A DNA stretch of 24,282 nucleotides from an uncultured Succinivibrionaceae bacterium. GTDB lineage: Bacteria > Pseudomonadota > Gammaproteobacteria > Enterobacterales > Succinivibrionaceae. Both the position numbers and the translations under genes were made by a program. Of this stretch, positions 14,428 through 22,420 are shown in pieces. The DNA lies in contig UQCV01000034.1 in NCBI GenBank assembly GCA_900539665.1, forward strand, positions 1-24,282, in the 5' to 3' direction. The notes below the pieces were generated by a model, which saw only the letters and a list, made by a program, of their open reading frames with translations, searched no databases and was not told where the DNA came from. Numbering within the stretch: position 1 is the stretch's first letter; every line of letters starts with the position of its first letter.

Positions 14428-15876
14428 TTACTTGCCAAGATCCTTTAAAGGTACACCGTTGTAAAGGTTCTTTTCGAGGTGTTCAAGAGAAACACCCTTA
14501 GTTTCAGGTACAAAGAACATGGTGATAAAGATTGATGCAATACAGAAGGCAGCGTAGAGACCTAAGGTTACATTAGCACCTAAGCCGTCTAAGAGCTGGA
14601 GGAAGGTGTAAGCTACAATCATGTTTACGCCCCAGTTAGTACCAGTAGAGCAGGTAATACCAAAGTCACGGCCATTTAAAGGCTGGATTTCAGAGCAGAG
14701 TACCCAAATAAGAGGACCTGCTGAGAAGGCGAAGCTTATGATGAAGAGGAGGATGAAGCCAAAGGTGATAACAGCAGCTCCAGCTACATTCATTAGGCAA
14801 GCAACGGCAGTAAGTGAAATAGCCATTAAGATAAAGCCAGTGAGAAGGATAGGCTTACGGCCAGCACGGTCAACTAAGTAGATTGCAATGAAGGTTGCAA
14901 GCACATTGGTAAGACCAAGAATGATAGTCCCCCAGCTTGAAGCAAAGGTGGTACTAAAGCCTGCGTTTTCGAGGATCTTAGGGCCAAAGTACATGATTAC
15001 GTTGATCCCGGTTAGCTGCTGCATAATCTGGAGAATCATACCTAAAGATACGCTACGGCGGAAATTACCATTTTTGGTAAAGAGTTCAAAACCGTTGGTT
15101 TTTTTAGCGGCAGAAGCTTGTACGGTTTCGTTGATTTCACGGTATTCATTTTCAGCTTCAGTTTCAGTAGAACGGATTTTATGCAATACTTCTCGTGCAT
15201 GGTCATTACGGCCTACGCTTACAAGCCAACGTGGTGAGCGTGGAAGGAAGAACATACCGATAAGGAAAAGAAGGGCTGGAATTACAGAGAACCCGAGCAT
15301 ATAGCGCCAACTGTTTTCGACGGAGAACATGTAATCAGTAGCAGTACCAACGGTAATACCTTCTTGGAAGGTGTCTTTATAAATTGCGGAATTAACGATA
15401 AAGGCAGTCAAAATACCGATGGTAATCATGAGCTGGTAGAGAGAAATCATAGAGCCACGAATTGACTTTGGGGCGATTTCAGAAAGATAGAGCGGAGCGG
15501 TAAATGAAGCCACGCCGATTGCTAAGCCTACGATAATACGGAATAGGATAAGTGATGTGGCATTCCATGCGAAGGCGCACCCAAGAGCCCCAGCTAAGAA
15601 GAGAATGGCCCCCACAAAAAGTGACATTTTACGGCCGATCTTTTTAGTTAAGAAGCCTGAGAATATAGCTCCAAAGCAAGCCCCACCGAGCATTGAGCCC
15701 ACAACAAGTGATAACTGTTGTGTGGTTAAATTAAGTGTGCTCTTGATAAAATCTTGAGCCTGGGCAATAACACCGGTGTCAATACCGAAAAGGAGGCCGG
15801 CAAGAGCTGCCAACATGCAGACGATAATGACAGATTTGTTGGTGGACGGTTCCGCCCCTGTAGCATTTGTGTTCAT
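14428..15876 (-). CDS. Sugar porter family MFS transporter (XylE/AraE/GalP type)
   Basis: A 482-residue inner-membrane protein with 12 predicted helices, likely a sugar:proton symporter. Sugar porter signatures are complete: GLLFGIDTGVI in helix 1, GFLTKKIGRK between helices 2 and 3, PLYLSEIAPKSIRG after helix 4, PRSPRWL before the central loop, QQLTGINVIMYFGP in helix 7, VDRAGRKP between 8 and 9, and PETKGVSLE at the end. The QQLTGIN element binds hexoses or pentoses in XylE and relatives; which sugar is used cannot be read. The ATG at 15876 follows a weak GGATTA (15889-15884). It faces the glgB-glgX unit and has a LacI-type site upstream, so it may supply the sugar that is stored as glycogen. 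AAG/GGT-rich codon use suggests good expression. Confidence 0.93.
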   Translation of the reverse strand: MNTNATGAEPSTNKSVIIVCMLAALAGLLFGIDTGVIAQAQDFIKSTLNLTTQQLSLVVGSMLGGACFGAIFSGFLTKKIGRKMSLFVGAILFLAGALGCAFAWNATSLILFRIIVGLAIGVASFTAPLYLSEIAPKSIRGSMISLYQLMITIGILTAFIVNSAIYKDTFQEGITVGTATDYMFSVENSWRYMLGFSVIPALLFLIGMFFLPRSPRWLVSVGRNDHAREVLHKIRSTETEAENEYREINETVQASAAKKTNGFELFTKNGNFRRSVSLGMILQIMQQLTGINVIMYFGPKILENAGFSTTFASSWGTIILGLTNVLATFIAIYLVDRAGRKPILLTGFILMAISLTAVACLMNVAGAAVITFGFILLFIISFAFSAGPLIWVLCSEIQPLNGRDFGITCSTGTNWGVNMIVAYTFLQLLDGLGANVTLGLYAAFCIASIFITMFFVPETKGVSLEHLEKNLYNGVPLKDLGK

Positions 15877-15996
15877 AGTCTTTAATCCATTTAATAATGA
15901 TAGTTATGTTCTATCCTGCGAATTTTGTAATCCAGGATTCGATGTGGTAAATATATCCGGATCTGCATGTTTTGGGGAATGAAGATTGTGGAACTG

Positions 15997-16010
15997 TGAA
16001 AACGCTAACA
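15997..16010. promoter_or_regulatory. Candidate LacI-family operator of the sugar porter
   Basis: TGAAAACGCTAACA fits every defined base of the LacI-family (catabolite-responsive, cre-type) pattern TGWAANCGNTNWCA and shares TGAAAACGCT with the glgB site. Together with TTTTCA at 16011-16016 it also forms a looser dyad. It lies between the predicted promoter and the gene, a usual place for repression. In a gammaproteobacterium a local LacI-type sugar repressor is more likely than CcpA. Confidence 0.5.
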
Positions 16011-16062
16011 TTTTCATGAAAAATTTACATAAATATGTGTAACAACGATGTAACACATTCGC

Positions 16063-16092
16063 ATTATATAAAATTTAGGGAAAAGTTTACAA
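16063..16092 (-). promoter_or_regulatory. Candidate promoter of the sugar porter gene
   Basis: On the minus strand TTGTAA (16092 to 16087, 4 of 6) is 18 bases from a perfect TATAAT (16068 to 16063). Transcription would begin near 16056, giving a leader of about 180 bases that contains the operator-like site. Confidence 0.5.
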
Positions 16093-16254
16093 AAACGGAG
16101 TGAAACAAGGTTAAAGGCTACAATTTTGTTCAAGTTTAGTATTAATTTGCACCGCTTTTGAAACAAATATGAAACAACACTCGTGGCCATGAGGTTAATG
16201 TTGAAATTTCATTACATATAAAAATAGCTATTTATGCACTAGCCTGCCATGAAA

Positions 16255-16295
16255 AAAGAAATAAGAAAAAGCCAGACAAGTTCTTGTCTGGCTTT
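16255..16295 (-). terminator. Rho-independent terminator of sppA
   Basis: On the minus strand AAAGCCAGACAAG and CTTGTCTGGCTTT form a stem of 11 or more pairs with a tight loop, followed by a T-rich tract running to 16255. It starts about 61 bases after the sppA stop. Confidence 0.92.
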
Positions 16296-16355
16296 GGCCA
16301 CTCTTTAAGAGTTTTTAGTTTAGCCTCTAGGGAAGTTTTGTTTATTAACTTTAGC

Positions 16356-18302
16356 CTAATAATCAATCCCTAATGGAGTGTAACTATAAGTTTGGTATTT
16401 AGGACTTGGTCTTTGATTCCCTTCTTGGTTTTTTATAGTGTTTCTTAAAACAGGATCGCGCATATAGCCATTGATTAGCTTAATTGTCGCAGGTTCACTT
16501 ACTTTACTCACGGCTTTAGCGAAGAAGATGTTTAGCATTTCCATGGTTGAGCTTACAACTGGTTCAGAATGGAAATATTTTGGAGGCGTAGTTTGTTTTT
16601 TAACTAACATGTTGTGGGCTAAGGAAATTGCGGTGTTAAGGTCACCAATCTCGTCAACTAACTTAATCTTTTGCGCGTAAATCCCGGTATAAATGCGGCC
16701 TTGTGCGATTTTATTGGCCTCGTCATAAGGAATGTTACGAGCTTTAGATACGTTGTTGACAAAGGTATGGTAAACGCTATCGATGCTAAGCTGCATGATT
16801 TCTTTTTGTTTGTCGTTGATAGGCAAGAAGATGCTATCTGAAGCGGTATCGCTGTTAGCAACTCCATCTGATGTAATACCAAAATTCTCAGCTAAACGAC
16901 TAGCGCTCCCTGTGATGGCAAGAACGCCGATAGAACCGGTAATAGTTGAAGAGTCGGCCACAATCTTATCGGCTGCAGTTGAGATCCAATAGCCACCAGA
17001 GGCTGTCATATCGGCCATGTAGACTACGATCTTTTTGCCTTTATCCTTTAGTTCAAGGAGCTTTCGTCTAATTTGTTCTGAAGCGTAAACTTCACCACCT
17101 GGAGTATTAAGGTATAAGACTACGGCGCCAATCTTTGGGTTTTGAGCAATCTTATTTAACTGCGGAATGATGTTACTTGGGGTAAAGGCCATTGGATCAT
17201 CCTCATCTGAGGAGGTGATTTCACCTATGCCGTAAACGATTGCAATTGAATTGGAAGCATCCGGGATTTCGGCCGGGTTATAACCTTCATTGGTCAGGTA
17301 ATCTTGGTAGCTAACGGATGATTTAATGCGGTAATTATTTTCAGATTTGTTATAAACCACCTTGGTCCCTGCATCTTTAGCAATACGCTGTAAAAATTGC
17401 GCGTAAGGGACTACGGTATCAACTAATTTATGCTTAAGAGCTAAATTGGCGGCGTCACCTTTTGCTTGTCTAAGTGCCGGCAAGTATAAGTCACTTCCTG
17501 AGAAGATGGTGTCAAAGTCTTCTGCCGTGAGGGAGCTACGGGCGTTAAGGACTACGGTTTTATATTGGTCCCATAAATCGTCCACAATTCCTTGGTATTC
17601 GGTTTTAACCTGTGGGCTCATGTCAGAGCGATTGTATGGTTCAACGGCGCTTTTGTGAGTCCCGGCTTTTGGAGTATAGACATCGAGCTTAATTTTATCG
17701 AATAGGTTTTTGTAATAAAGAGTTTTTAAAGCCATCCCATGAATGTCAACATCGCCTAAAGGATCAAGCCCAATGATATTTGCGTGAGCGGCCAAGGCAT
17801 ATACAGATTGGCTGTAACTTGGGGCGTAAGCGTAAATGGCTAAGTTTTGGTGCTGGCTTTTTATTTTATCGAGAGCGGTGCCGAGGATTTTGGCTTGGTC
17901 TAAACGGATATAGCTTAGGCTACTTAAATCTAGGAACAAGGCTTTAATATGAGGTAATTTGCCTTTGGCAATAGCATCTAACGTATAAGTTAGATCGGGG
18001 AGGGCGCTAGTTTGCTGTTCTTCGTTTTCAAGCTGTGCTAAAAGTTCATCTAAAGGGTTTACGTATATGCGGTTGTCTGTTACTTCACTACCAAAATCGA
18101 TGATCATAACTGAAGCTTGGTCTTGTTCAGCTTGTTTCTTTTCTTCTTTAACATTGTTGATCGCAGAAACGGTCCAGCTAGCTAACAAAGTCAGCATAAT
18201 GATAAATAATAGGAACAAAAAAATGGAGTTCAGCACGAAGTTTCTAAAATAAGTAACCGCGCCTCCAATTTTATCAAGGCATTTAAAAAATGAATTTGTC
18301 AT
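16356..18302 (-). CDS. sppA: Signal peptide peptidase SppA, 67K type (protease IV)
   Basis: A 648-residue inner-membrane serine protease that degrades signal peptides after export. One N-terminal membrane anchor lies at about residues 22-46; the rest is periplasmic and made of two ClpP-like halves, as in E. coli SppA (618). The catalytic dyad is Lys217 in GTHKSAVEP from the first half and Ser435 in MTASGGYWIST from the second, equivalent to Lys209 and Ser409 in E. coli. The chosen ATG at 18302 (MTNSFFKCLDKIG) matches the family N-terminus; an upstream in-frame TTG at 18356 would add 18 polar residues. The ribosome binding site is weak. The gene diverges from guaB and has its own terminator. 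Codon use is unbiased, fitting modest expression. Confidence 0.94.
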   Translation of the reverse strand: MTNSFFKCLDKIGGAVTYFRNFVLNSIFLFLLFIIMLTLLASWTVSAINNVKEEKKQAEQDQASVMIIDFGSEVTDNRIYVNPLDELLAQLENEEQQTSALPDLTYTLDAIAKGKLPHIKALFLDLSSLSYIRLDQAKILGTALDKIKSQHQNLAIYAYAPSYSQSVYALAAHANIIGLDPLGDVDIHGMALKTLYYKNLFDKIKLDVYTPKAGTHKSAVEPYNRSDMSPQVKTEYQGIVDDLWDQYKTVVLNARSSLTAEDFDTIFSGSDLYLPALRQAKGDAANLALKHKLVDTVVPYAQFLQRIAKDAGTKVVYNKSENNYRIKSSVSYQDYLTNEGYNPAEIPDASNSIAIVYGIGEITSSDEDDPMAFTPSNIIPQLNKIAQNPKIGAVVLYLNTPGGEVYASEQIRRKLLELKDKGKKIVVYMADMTASGGYWISTAADKIVADSSTITGSIGVLAITGSASRLAENFGITSDGVANSDTASDSIFLPINDKQKEIMQLSIDSVYHTFVNNVSKARNIPYDEANKIAQGRIYTGIYAQKIKLVDEIGDLNTAISLAHNMLVKKQTTPPKYFHSEPVVSSTMEMLNIFFAKAVSKVSEPATIKLINGYMRDPVLRNTIKNQEGNQRPSPKYQTYSYTPLGIDY

Positions 18303-18740
18303 GTTTATACCGTAAAAATATAGGCTGTAGAGTTTTAAATCATCTCGTTGAGCCAATTGATGCCTAAATGGAGCTCTCCTGCTTAGTTTGCTTGCTATGT
18401 AAGTATGTTTTTATAATCCATGACATAAGGGACCTAATATAGGAATATAAGGCCGTAATGTAATGGATGTATGCATGCATGTAGACATGCAGATATACAT
18501 AGATATTGCAAATGAAGACGGAGTGAGAGCTGTCTATGTTATCTATTATATATATAAGGTCTGCTTTTGTTTTGTTTTTTTTGTGCGGTATAAGGTTAGG
18601 GTGGGAGCAAGCGTAAGACCAGGTTTTGGGAATAATGATTTTTTTTGAGGTCGTTGCAGGCGGAAAACCCTGTAAAACCATGAAACAAAATTCCACTTTG
18701 GAGAAAAATATCGCAAAAAGTGTGAACTAGGATTATTTTC
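18303..18740. other. Divergent sppA-guaB intergenic region, no gene
   Basis: About 500 bases with no credible gene. Overlapping open frames on both strands (for example 18364-18755) have no ribosome binding sites and read through low-complexity TA and TG/CA sequence. The notable element is the large dyad at 18467-18500. The sppA promoter could not be fixed. Confidence 0.6.
18467..18500. repeat. 34-bp imperfect palindrome between sppA and guaB
   Basis: The core TGCATGT-AG-ACATGCA (18476-18491) is a perfect 7-2-7 inverted repeat, flanked by ATGTAT (18467-18472) and its complement ATACAT (18495-18500). Thirteen of sixteen arm positions pair in Watson-Crick fashion. Bases 18469-18483 are strictly alternating purine-pyrimidine. 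It may be an operator; nothing identifies the regulator. Confidence 0.55.
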
Positions 18741-18777
18741 TTTACCATTTTGCACTTTTTATATATAATGCCTAGGC
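18741..18777 (+). promoter_or_regulatory. guaB promoter with GC-rich discriminator
   Basis: TTTACC (18741-18746, 4 of 6) and a perfect TATAAT (18764-18769) are exactly 17 bases apart. The next eight bases, GCCTAGGC (18770-18777), are GC-rich and palindromic in otherwise AT-rich DNA. GC-rich discriminators are typical of growth-rate and ppGpp-controlled promoters, as is known for gua genes in E. coli. Confidence 0.7.
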
Positions 18778-18819
18778 AAAATTAACCACTATCTTTTTAT
18801 CTATGTGAGAGATTTTGCC

Positions 18820-20280
18820 ATGCTTAGAATTCTTCAAGAAGCATTAACATTTGATGATGTTTTGCTTGTTCCCGCTCACTCTACCGTTCTCCCAAACACT
18901 GCAGACCTTCGTACTCAGCTTACCGCTAAGATTCAATTAAACATCCCAATGGTTTCCGCTGCTATGGATACCGTAACCGAAGCAAGACTTGCTATTGCTT
19001 TGGCTCAAGAAGGTGGTCTTGGTTTTATTCACAAGAACATGTCTATTGAGAAGCAGGCAGAAGAAGTTCGTCGTGTTAAAAAGTTTGAAAGTGGTATGGT
19101 AACAGACCCTGTAACCGTTCACCCAGAAAACACTATCGCTGAAATCGTTGCTTTAACTCATAAGCATGGTTTTGCTGGTTTCCCAGTTGTTGACGCTGAA
19201 GGCGATCTTATGGGGATCATTACTGGCCGTGACGTACGTTTCGTAACTGACCTCAATAAGAAGGTTTACGAAATCATGACTCCAAAGGAACACCTCGTAA
19301 CTTGCCGCGAAAATGCTTCTCGTGAAGAAGTTCAAGCTTTAATGCAAAAGAACCGTATTGAAAAGGTTCTTGTTGTTGATGCGGGTTTCCATCTTAAGGG
19401 GATGATTACCGTTAAGGATTTCCAAAAGGCTGAACGTAAGCCAAACGCTTGTAAGGATGCTTTAGGCCGTCTTCGTTGTGGGGCTGCTGTTGGGGCTGGT
19501 GCTGGTAATGAAGAACGCGTTAAGGCTCTTGTTGAAGCTGGGGCTGACGTTATTCTTATCGACTCTTCTCATGGTCACTCACAAGGGGTGCTTGATCGTG
19601 TAGCTGCAACTCACAAGGCTTATCCTGATATCGAAATTGTAGCTGGTAATATCGCTACTGCTGAAGGCGCTATCGCTGTAGCTGAAGCTGGTGCTTCAAC
19701 TGTTAAGGTTGGTATCGGCCCTGGTTCTATTTGTACTACCCGTATTGTAACTGGTTGTGGCGTACCACAGATTTCTGCAGTATCTAACGCAGTTGACGCT
19801 CTTAAGGGCTCTGATGTTAAGGTTATCGCTGACGGTGGTATTCGTTACTCTGGCGATATCGCTAAGGCTATTGCCGCTGGTGCTAACCTCGTAATGGTTG
19901 GTTCTATGTTTGCTGGTACTGAAGAAGCTCCAGGTGAAGTTGAACTCTTCCAAGGTAGATCATTTAAGTCATACCGTGGTATGGGTTCATTAGGTGCTAT
20001 GTCTCATGGTTCTGCTGACCGTTATTTCCAGTCTGACAACGCTGCTGACAAGTTAGTTCCAGAAGGGATTGAAGCTCGCGTTCCATACAAAGGCCTCTTA
20101 AAGCAGATCGTTCATCAGCAGATGGGTGGTTTACGTAGTGCTATGGGGCTTACCGGTTGTGCTACTATCGACGAAATGCGTACTAAGGCGCAGTTCGTTC
20201 GTATCACTGGCGCTGGGATCAAGGAATCACACGTACACGACGTTACTATCACTAAGGAAGCTCCTAACTACCGCGTATAA
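18820..20280 (+). CDS. guaB: IMP dehydrogenase
   Basis: A 486-residue cytoplasmic enzyme that oxidises IMP to XMP with NAD+, the committed step to guanine nucleotides. The N-terminus MLRILQEALTFDDVLLVPAHST is nearly that of E. coli GuaB (488 residues), which together with GAGAG at 18807-18811 fixes the ATG at 18820 rather than the in-frame GTG at 18805. Two CBS domains interrupt the barrel at about residues 93-200. The active-site loop GIGPGSICTTRIVTG carries the nucleophile Cys305, the same number as in E. coli, and the flap RGMGSLGAM is present. Codon use is highly biased (GCT, GGT, AAG). The gene ends with its own terminator, so guaA downstream is probably read from a second promoter. Confidence 0.98.
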   Translation: MLRILQEALTFDDVLLVPAHSTVLPNTADLRTQLTAKIQLNIPMVSAAMDTVTEARLAIALAQEGGLGFIHKNMSIEKQAEEVRRVKKFESGMVTDPVTVHPENTIAEIVALTHKHGFAGFPVVDAEGDLMGIITGRDVRFVTDLNKKVYEIMTPKEHLVTCRENASREEVQALMQKNRIEKVLVVDAGFHLKGMITVKDFQKAERKPNACKDALGRLRCGAAVGAGAGNEERVKALVEAGADVILIDSSHGHSQGVLDRVAATHKAYPDIEIVAGNIATAEGAIAVAEAGASTVKVGIGPGSICTTRIVTGCGVPQISAVSNAVDALKGSDVKVIADGGIRYSGDIAKAIAAGANLVMVGSMFAGTEEAPGEVELFQGRSFKSYRGMGSLGAMSHGSADRYFQSDNAADKLVPEGIEARVPYKGLLKQIVHQQMGGLRSAMGLTGCATIDEMRTKAQFVRITGAGIKESHVHDVTITKEAPNYRV

Positions 20281-20297
20281 GCTCAAGTTTAGAGTTC

Positions 20298-20321
20298 CAT
20301 TTAGGTAATAAAACCTAAATG
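20298..20321 (+). other. Perfect 9-bp hairpin between guaB and its terminator
   Basis: CATTTAGGT (20298-20306) and ACCTAAATG (20313-20321) enclose a 6-base loop, with no T-run. It sits only 4 bases before the terminator stem and may protect the guaB transcript end or act as a protein site. Confidence 0.5.
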
Positions 20322-20325
20322 CTAT

Positions 20326-20366
20326 AAACAGACTCTGGCCTAAAGGTCGAGAGTCTGTTTCTTTTT
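20326..20366 (+). terminator. Rho-independent terminator after guaB
   Basis: AAACAGACTCT (20326-20336) pairs perfectly with AGAGTCTGTTT (20350-20360), followed by CTTTTT. It lies about 45 bases after the guaB stop and splits guaB from guaA. Confidence 0.88.
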
Positions 20367-20429
20367 AAGCGTAAGCGGAGTTTGTGAAGTTAAAAGTCAA
20401 TAATTTCCCTAAAGCTCCAGCTTAGTCAT

Positions 20430-20460
20430 TTGTGAAAAGATCCACAGCATGGTGTATAAT
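20430..20460 (+). promoter_or_regulatory. Candidate guaA promoter
   Basis: A perfect TATAAT (20455-20460) with TTGTGA (20430-20435, 4 of 6) 19 bases upstream, slightly longer than ideal. As at guaB, the bases after the -10 are GC-rich (GGCACTCGGG). The leader is about 84 bases and contains a small hairpin TCCTGT-ATTTG-ACAGGA (20512-20528). Confidence 0.55.
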
Positions 20461-20550
20461 GGCACTCGGGCTCGTTCAACGACCCAGCTTTGGTATTAAG
20501 CAACTGAAAATTCCTGTATTTGACAGGATGATTCGATCGGAAAAAGATAC

Positions 20551-22131
20551 ATGACAGTAAAAAACATTCATCAGGAACGTATCCTGATTCTTGATTTCGG
20601 CTCTCAGGTAACTCAGTTGATTGCACGTCGCGTACGTGAAATTGGGGTTTACTGTGAGCTCTGGGCCTGGGACGTTACCGCAGAGCAGATTAAGGAATTT
20701 AATCCTAACGGTATTATTCTTTCAGGTGGTCCAGAATCAGTAACCGAAGAAGGTTCTCCACGGGCTCCATCTTGTGTATTTGAACTTGGCGTTCCAGTTC
20801 TTGGTATCTGCTATGGGATGCAGACCATGGCTCAGCAGTTAGGTGGCGAAGTTCAAGGTTCTTCTAAGCGTGAATTTGGTTACGCTTGTGTGGATCTTGA
20901 TGCTAATGAAAACCCATTATTTAAAGATATCTGCGACAAGATTGATGATGGCAAAAACCAACTTGAAGTTTGGATGAGCCACGGTGATAAGGTTACTGCT
21001 TTGCCACAGGGCTTTACTGTTTCTGCTCACACTGCTTCTTGCCCATTCGCCGCCATGGCTGACAACAGCCGCCGTTTCTACGGTGTACAGTTCCACCCTG
21101 AAGTAACTCATACTAAGAGTGGCGCTAAGATGCTCGCAAACTTTGTTAAGGGGATCTGTGGTCTTGAAGGCTTATGGTCACCTGATGCAATCATTGAAGA
21201 TGCTGTGGCTAAGATTAAGGCTCAGGTTGGTAACGAAAAAGTTATCCTTGGTCTTTCTGGTGGGGTTGATTCTTCTGTAACCGCTTTATTGTTGCACCGT
21301 GCTATCGGCGATAACTTAACTTGTGTGTTTGTAGACAACGGTTTACTTCGTTTGAACGAAGGGGCGCAAGTTAAAGAAATGTTTGGTAGCAAGTTTGGTC
21401 TAAACATCGTTTATGTTGATGCTGAAAAACGCTTCCTTGACGCTTTAAGTGGTATTTCTGACCCTGAAGCTAAGCGTAAGACCATTGGCCGAGTATTTAT
21501 TGACGTCTTCGCTGATGAAGCGCGCAAGCTCACTGATGTTAAGTTCTTAGCTCAAGGTACAATTTACCCAGACGTAATTGAATCTGCAGCTTCTAAGACT
21601 GGTAAGGCTCATGTAATTAAGTCTCACCACAATGTTGGTGGTTTACCAGCTGATATGAAGTTTGGTTTGGTTGAACCATTACGTGAACTCTTTAAGGATG
21701 AAGTACGTAAGGTGGGCTTAGCTCTTGGCTTGCCTGCTGATATGCTTAACCGTCACCCATTCCCAGGCCCAGGTCTTGGGGTGCGTGTTCTTGGTGAAGT
21801 AAAGAAGGAATACTGCGACTTACTCCGTAGAGCCGATGCTATCTTCATCGAAGAACTCTATAAAGCAAATTGGTACTATAAAGTATCTCAGGCTTTTGTG
21901 GTGTTCCTCCCGGTTCGTTCTGTAGGTGTAATGGGCGATGGCAGAAGATATGATTACGTTGTATCTTTACGTGCTGTTGAAACCATCGACTTCATGACTG
22001 CTCATTGGGCTGAACTTCCATACGATCTCTTAGGCCGTGTGTCTAATCGTATCATCAATGAGATTGATGGCATCAGTCGCGTAGTATATGACGTTTCAGG
22101 TAAGCCACCTGCAACTATCGAATGGGAATAA
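20551..22131 (+). CDS. guaA: GMP synthase (glutamine-hydrolysing)
   Basis: A 526-residue cytoplasmic enzyme that aminates XMP to GMP with glutamine and ATP. The N-terminal class I amidotransferase domain has LDFGSQ, SGGPESV, nucleophile Cys87 in GICYGMQ, and QFHPEV with His182 and Glu184. The ATP pyrophosphatase domain begins near residue 207 with the PP-loop SGGVDSS at 236-242, and the C-terminal dimerisation domain ends in PPATIEWE, the usual bacterial terminus. Length is one residue more than E. coli GuaA. The ATG at 20551 is fixed by homology (MTVKNIHQERILILDFGSQ); only a weak GGAAAAAG precedes it. Codon use is biased as in guaB. The 3' end of guaA is a known insertion point for genomic islands, relevant to what follows. 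Confidence 0.98.
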   Translation: MTVKNIHQERILILDFGSQVTQLIARRVREIGVYCELWAWDVTAEQIKEFNPNGIILSGGPESVTEEGSPRAPSCVFELGVPVLGICYGMQTMAQQLGGEVQGSSKREFGYACVDLDANENPLFKDICDKIDDGKNQLEVWMSHGDKVTALPQGFTVSAHTASCPFAAMADNSRRFYGVQFHPEVTHTKSGAKMLANFVKGICGLEGLWSPDAIIEDAVAKIKAQVGNEKVILGLSGGVDSSVTALLLHRAIGDNLTCVFVDNGLLRLNEGAQVKEMFGSKFGLNIVYVDAEKRFLDALSGISDPEAKRKTIGRVFIDVFADEARKLTDVKFLAQGTIYPDVIESAASKTGKAHVIKSHHNVGGLPADMKFGLVEPLRELFKDEVRKVGLALGLPADMLNRHPFPGPGLGVRVLGEVKKEYCDLLRRADAIFIEELYKANWYYKVSQAFVVFLPVRSVGVMGDGRRYDYVVSLRAVETIDFMTAHWAELPYDLLGRVSNRIINEIDGISRVVYDVSGKPPATIEWE

Positions 22132-22135
22132 TTTT

Positions 22136-22181
22136 AAAAAGCCCGCAAAGTTTTGAAAAATCAAGCTTTGCGGGCTTTTTT
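22136..22181 (+). terminator. Rho-independent terminator after guaA
   Basis: AAAAAGCCCGCAAAG (22136-22150) pairs with CTTTGCGGGCTTTTT (22166-22180) around a 15-base loop, followed by more T. It begins 5 bases after the guaA stop. Confidence 0.95.
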
Positions 22182-22190
22182 GTGCCTTTT

Positions 22191-22209
22191 GGTACTAAAA
22201 TGGTACTAA
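22191..22209. repeat. Short direct repeat GGTACTAA after the guaA terminator
   Basis: GGTACTAA occurs at 22191-22198 and again at 22202-22209, an 11-base period. It marks the border between the conserved gua block and the accessory DNA. It may be chance or part of a recombination site. Confidence 0.4.
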
Positions 22210-22347
22210 GTATGAGGCCATGTAGTCTTCCATTCGAAGTAGTCATTTGGGGTTATCTCCCCGGTTTTTAATTTGTTTTTCGTCTCGTTCCATTCCAAAA
22301 GAAAATTGGTTCATCCCTAAATTTTTGGGGTTATAAAGCAGTGAATT

Positions 22348-22375
22348 TTGTAGATAGGAATAGATAAGTTAAAAT
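22348..22375 (+). promoter_or_regulatory. Candidate promoter of the small unknown ORF
   Basis: TTGTAG (22348-22353, 3 of 6) and TAAAAT (22370-22375, 5 of 6) with a 16-base spacer; the predicted leader is about 39 bases and contains the AAGGA site. Confidence 0.35.
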
Positions 22376-22420
22376 AAAGGCTCCACCGTTTAACTTTAAT
22401 ATCCACCAAAAAGGAAACAG

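Larger units (their letters stand above)
15877..16263. other. Upstream region of the sugar porter, no gene
   Basis: No coding region is supported. It holds the candidate operator and promoter listed separately, a perfect palindrome TTTTCATGAAAA (16011-16022) and the half-repeats TGTAAC at 16037-16042 and 16049-16054. The rest is plain AT-rich sequence up to the sppA terminator. Confidence 0.6.

Noticed and set aside
15997..16010. Reading the cre-like site as a CcpA site and the organism as a Firmicute
   Set aside because: GuaB, GlgB, MalQ and SppA are all of enterobacterial type; a LacI-family sugar regulator explains the site without CcpA.
18364..18755. Overlapping small open frames on both strands between sppA and guaB
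   Set aside because: No ribosome binding sites, low-complexity composition and overlap with the guaB promoter region.
20461..20550. A tRNA or purine riboswitch in the guaA leader, suggested by GGCTCGTTCAACGACCC
   Set aside because: No cloverleaf, acceptor stem or CCA can be drawn, and no purine-aptamer core is present.
22249..22262. GGGG-TTATCT-CCCC as a terminator
   Set aside because: Only a 4-bp stem, and the following T-run is broken by GG; no gene remains to be terminated after the strong guaA terminator.
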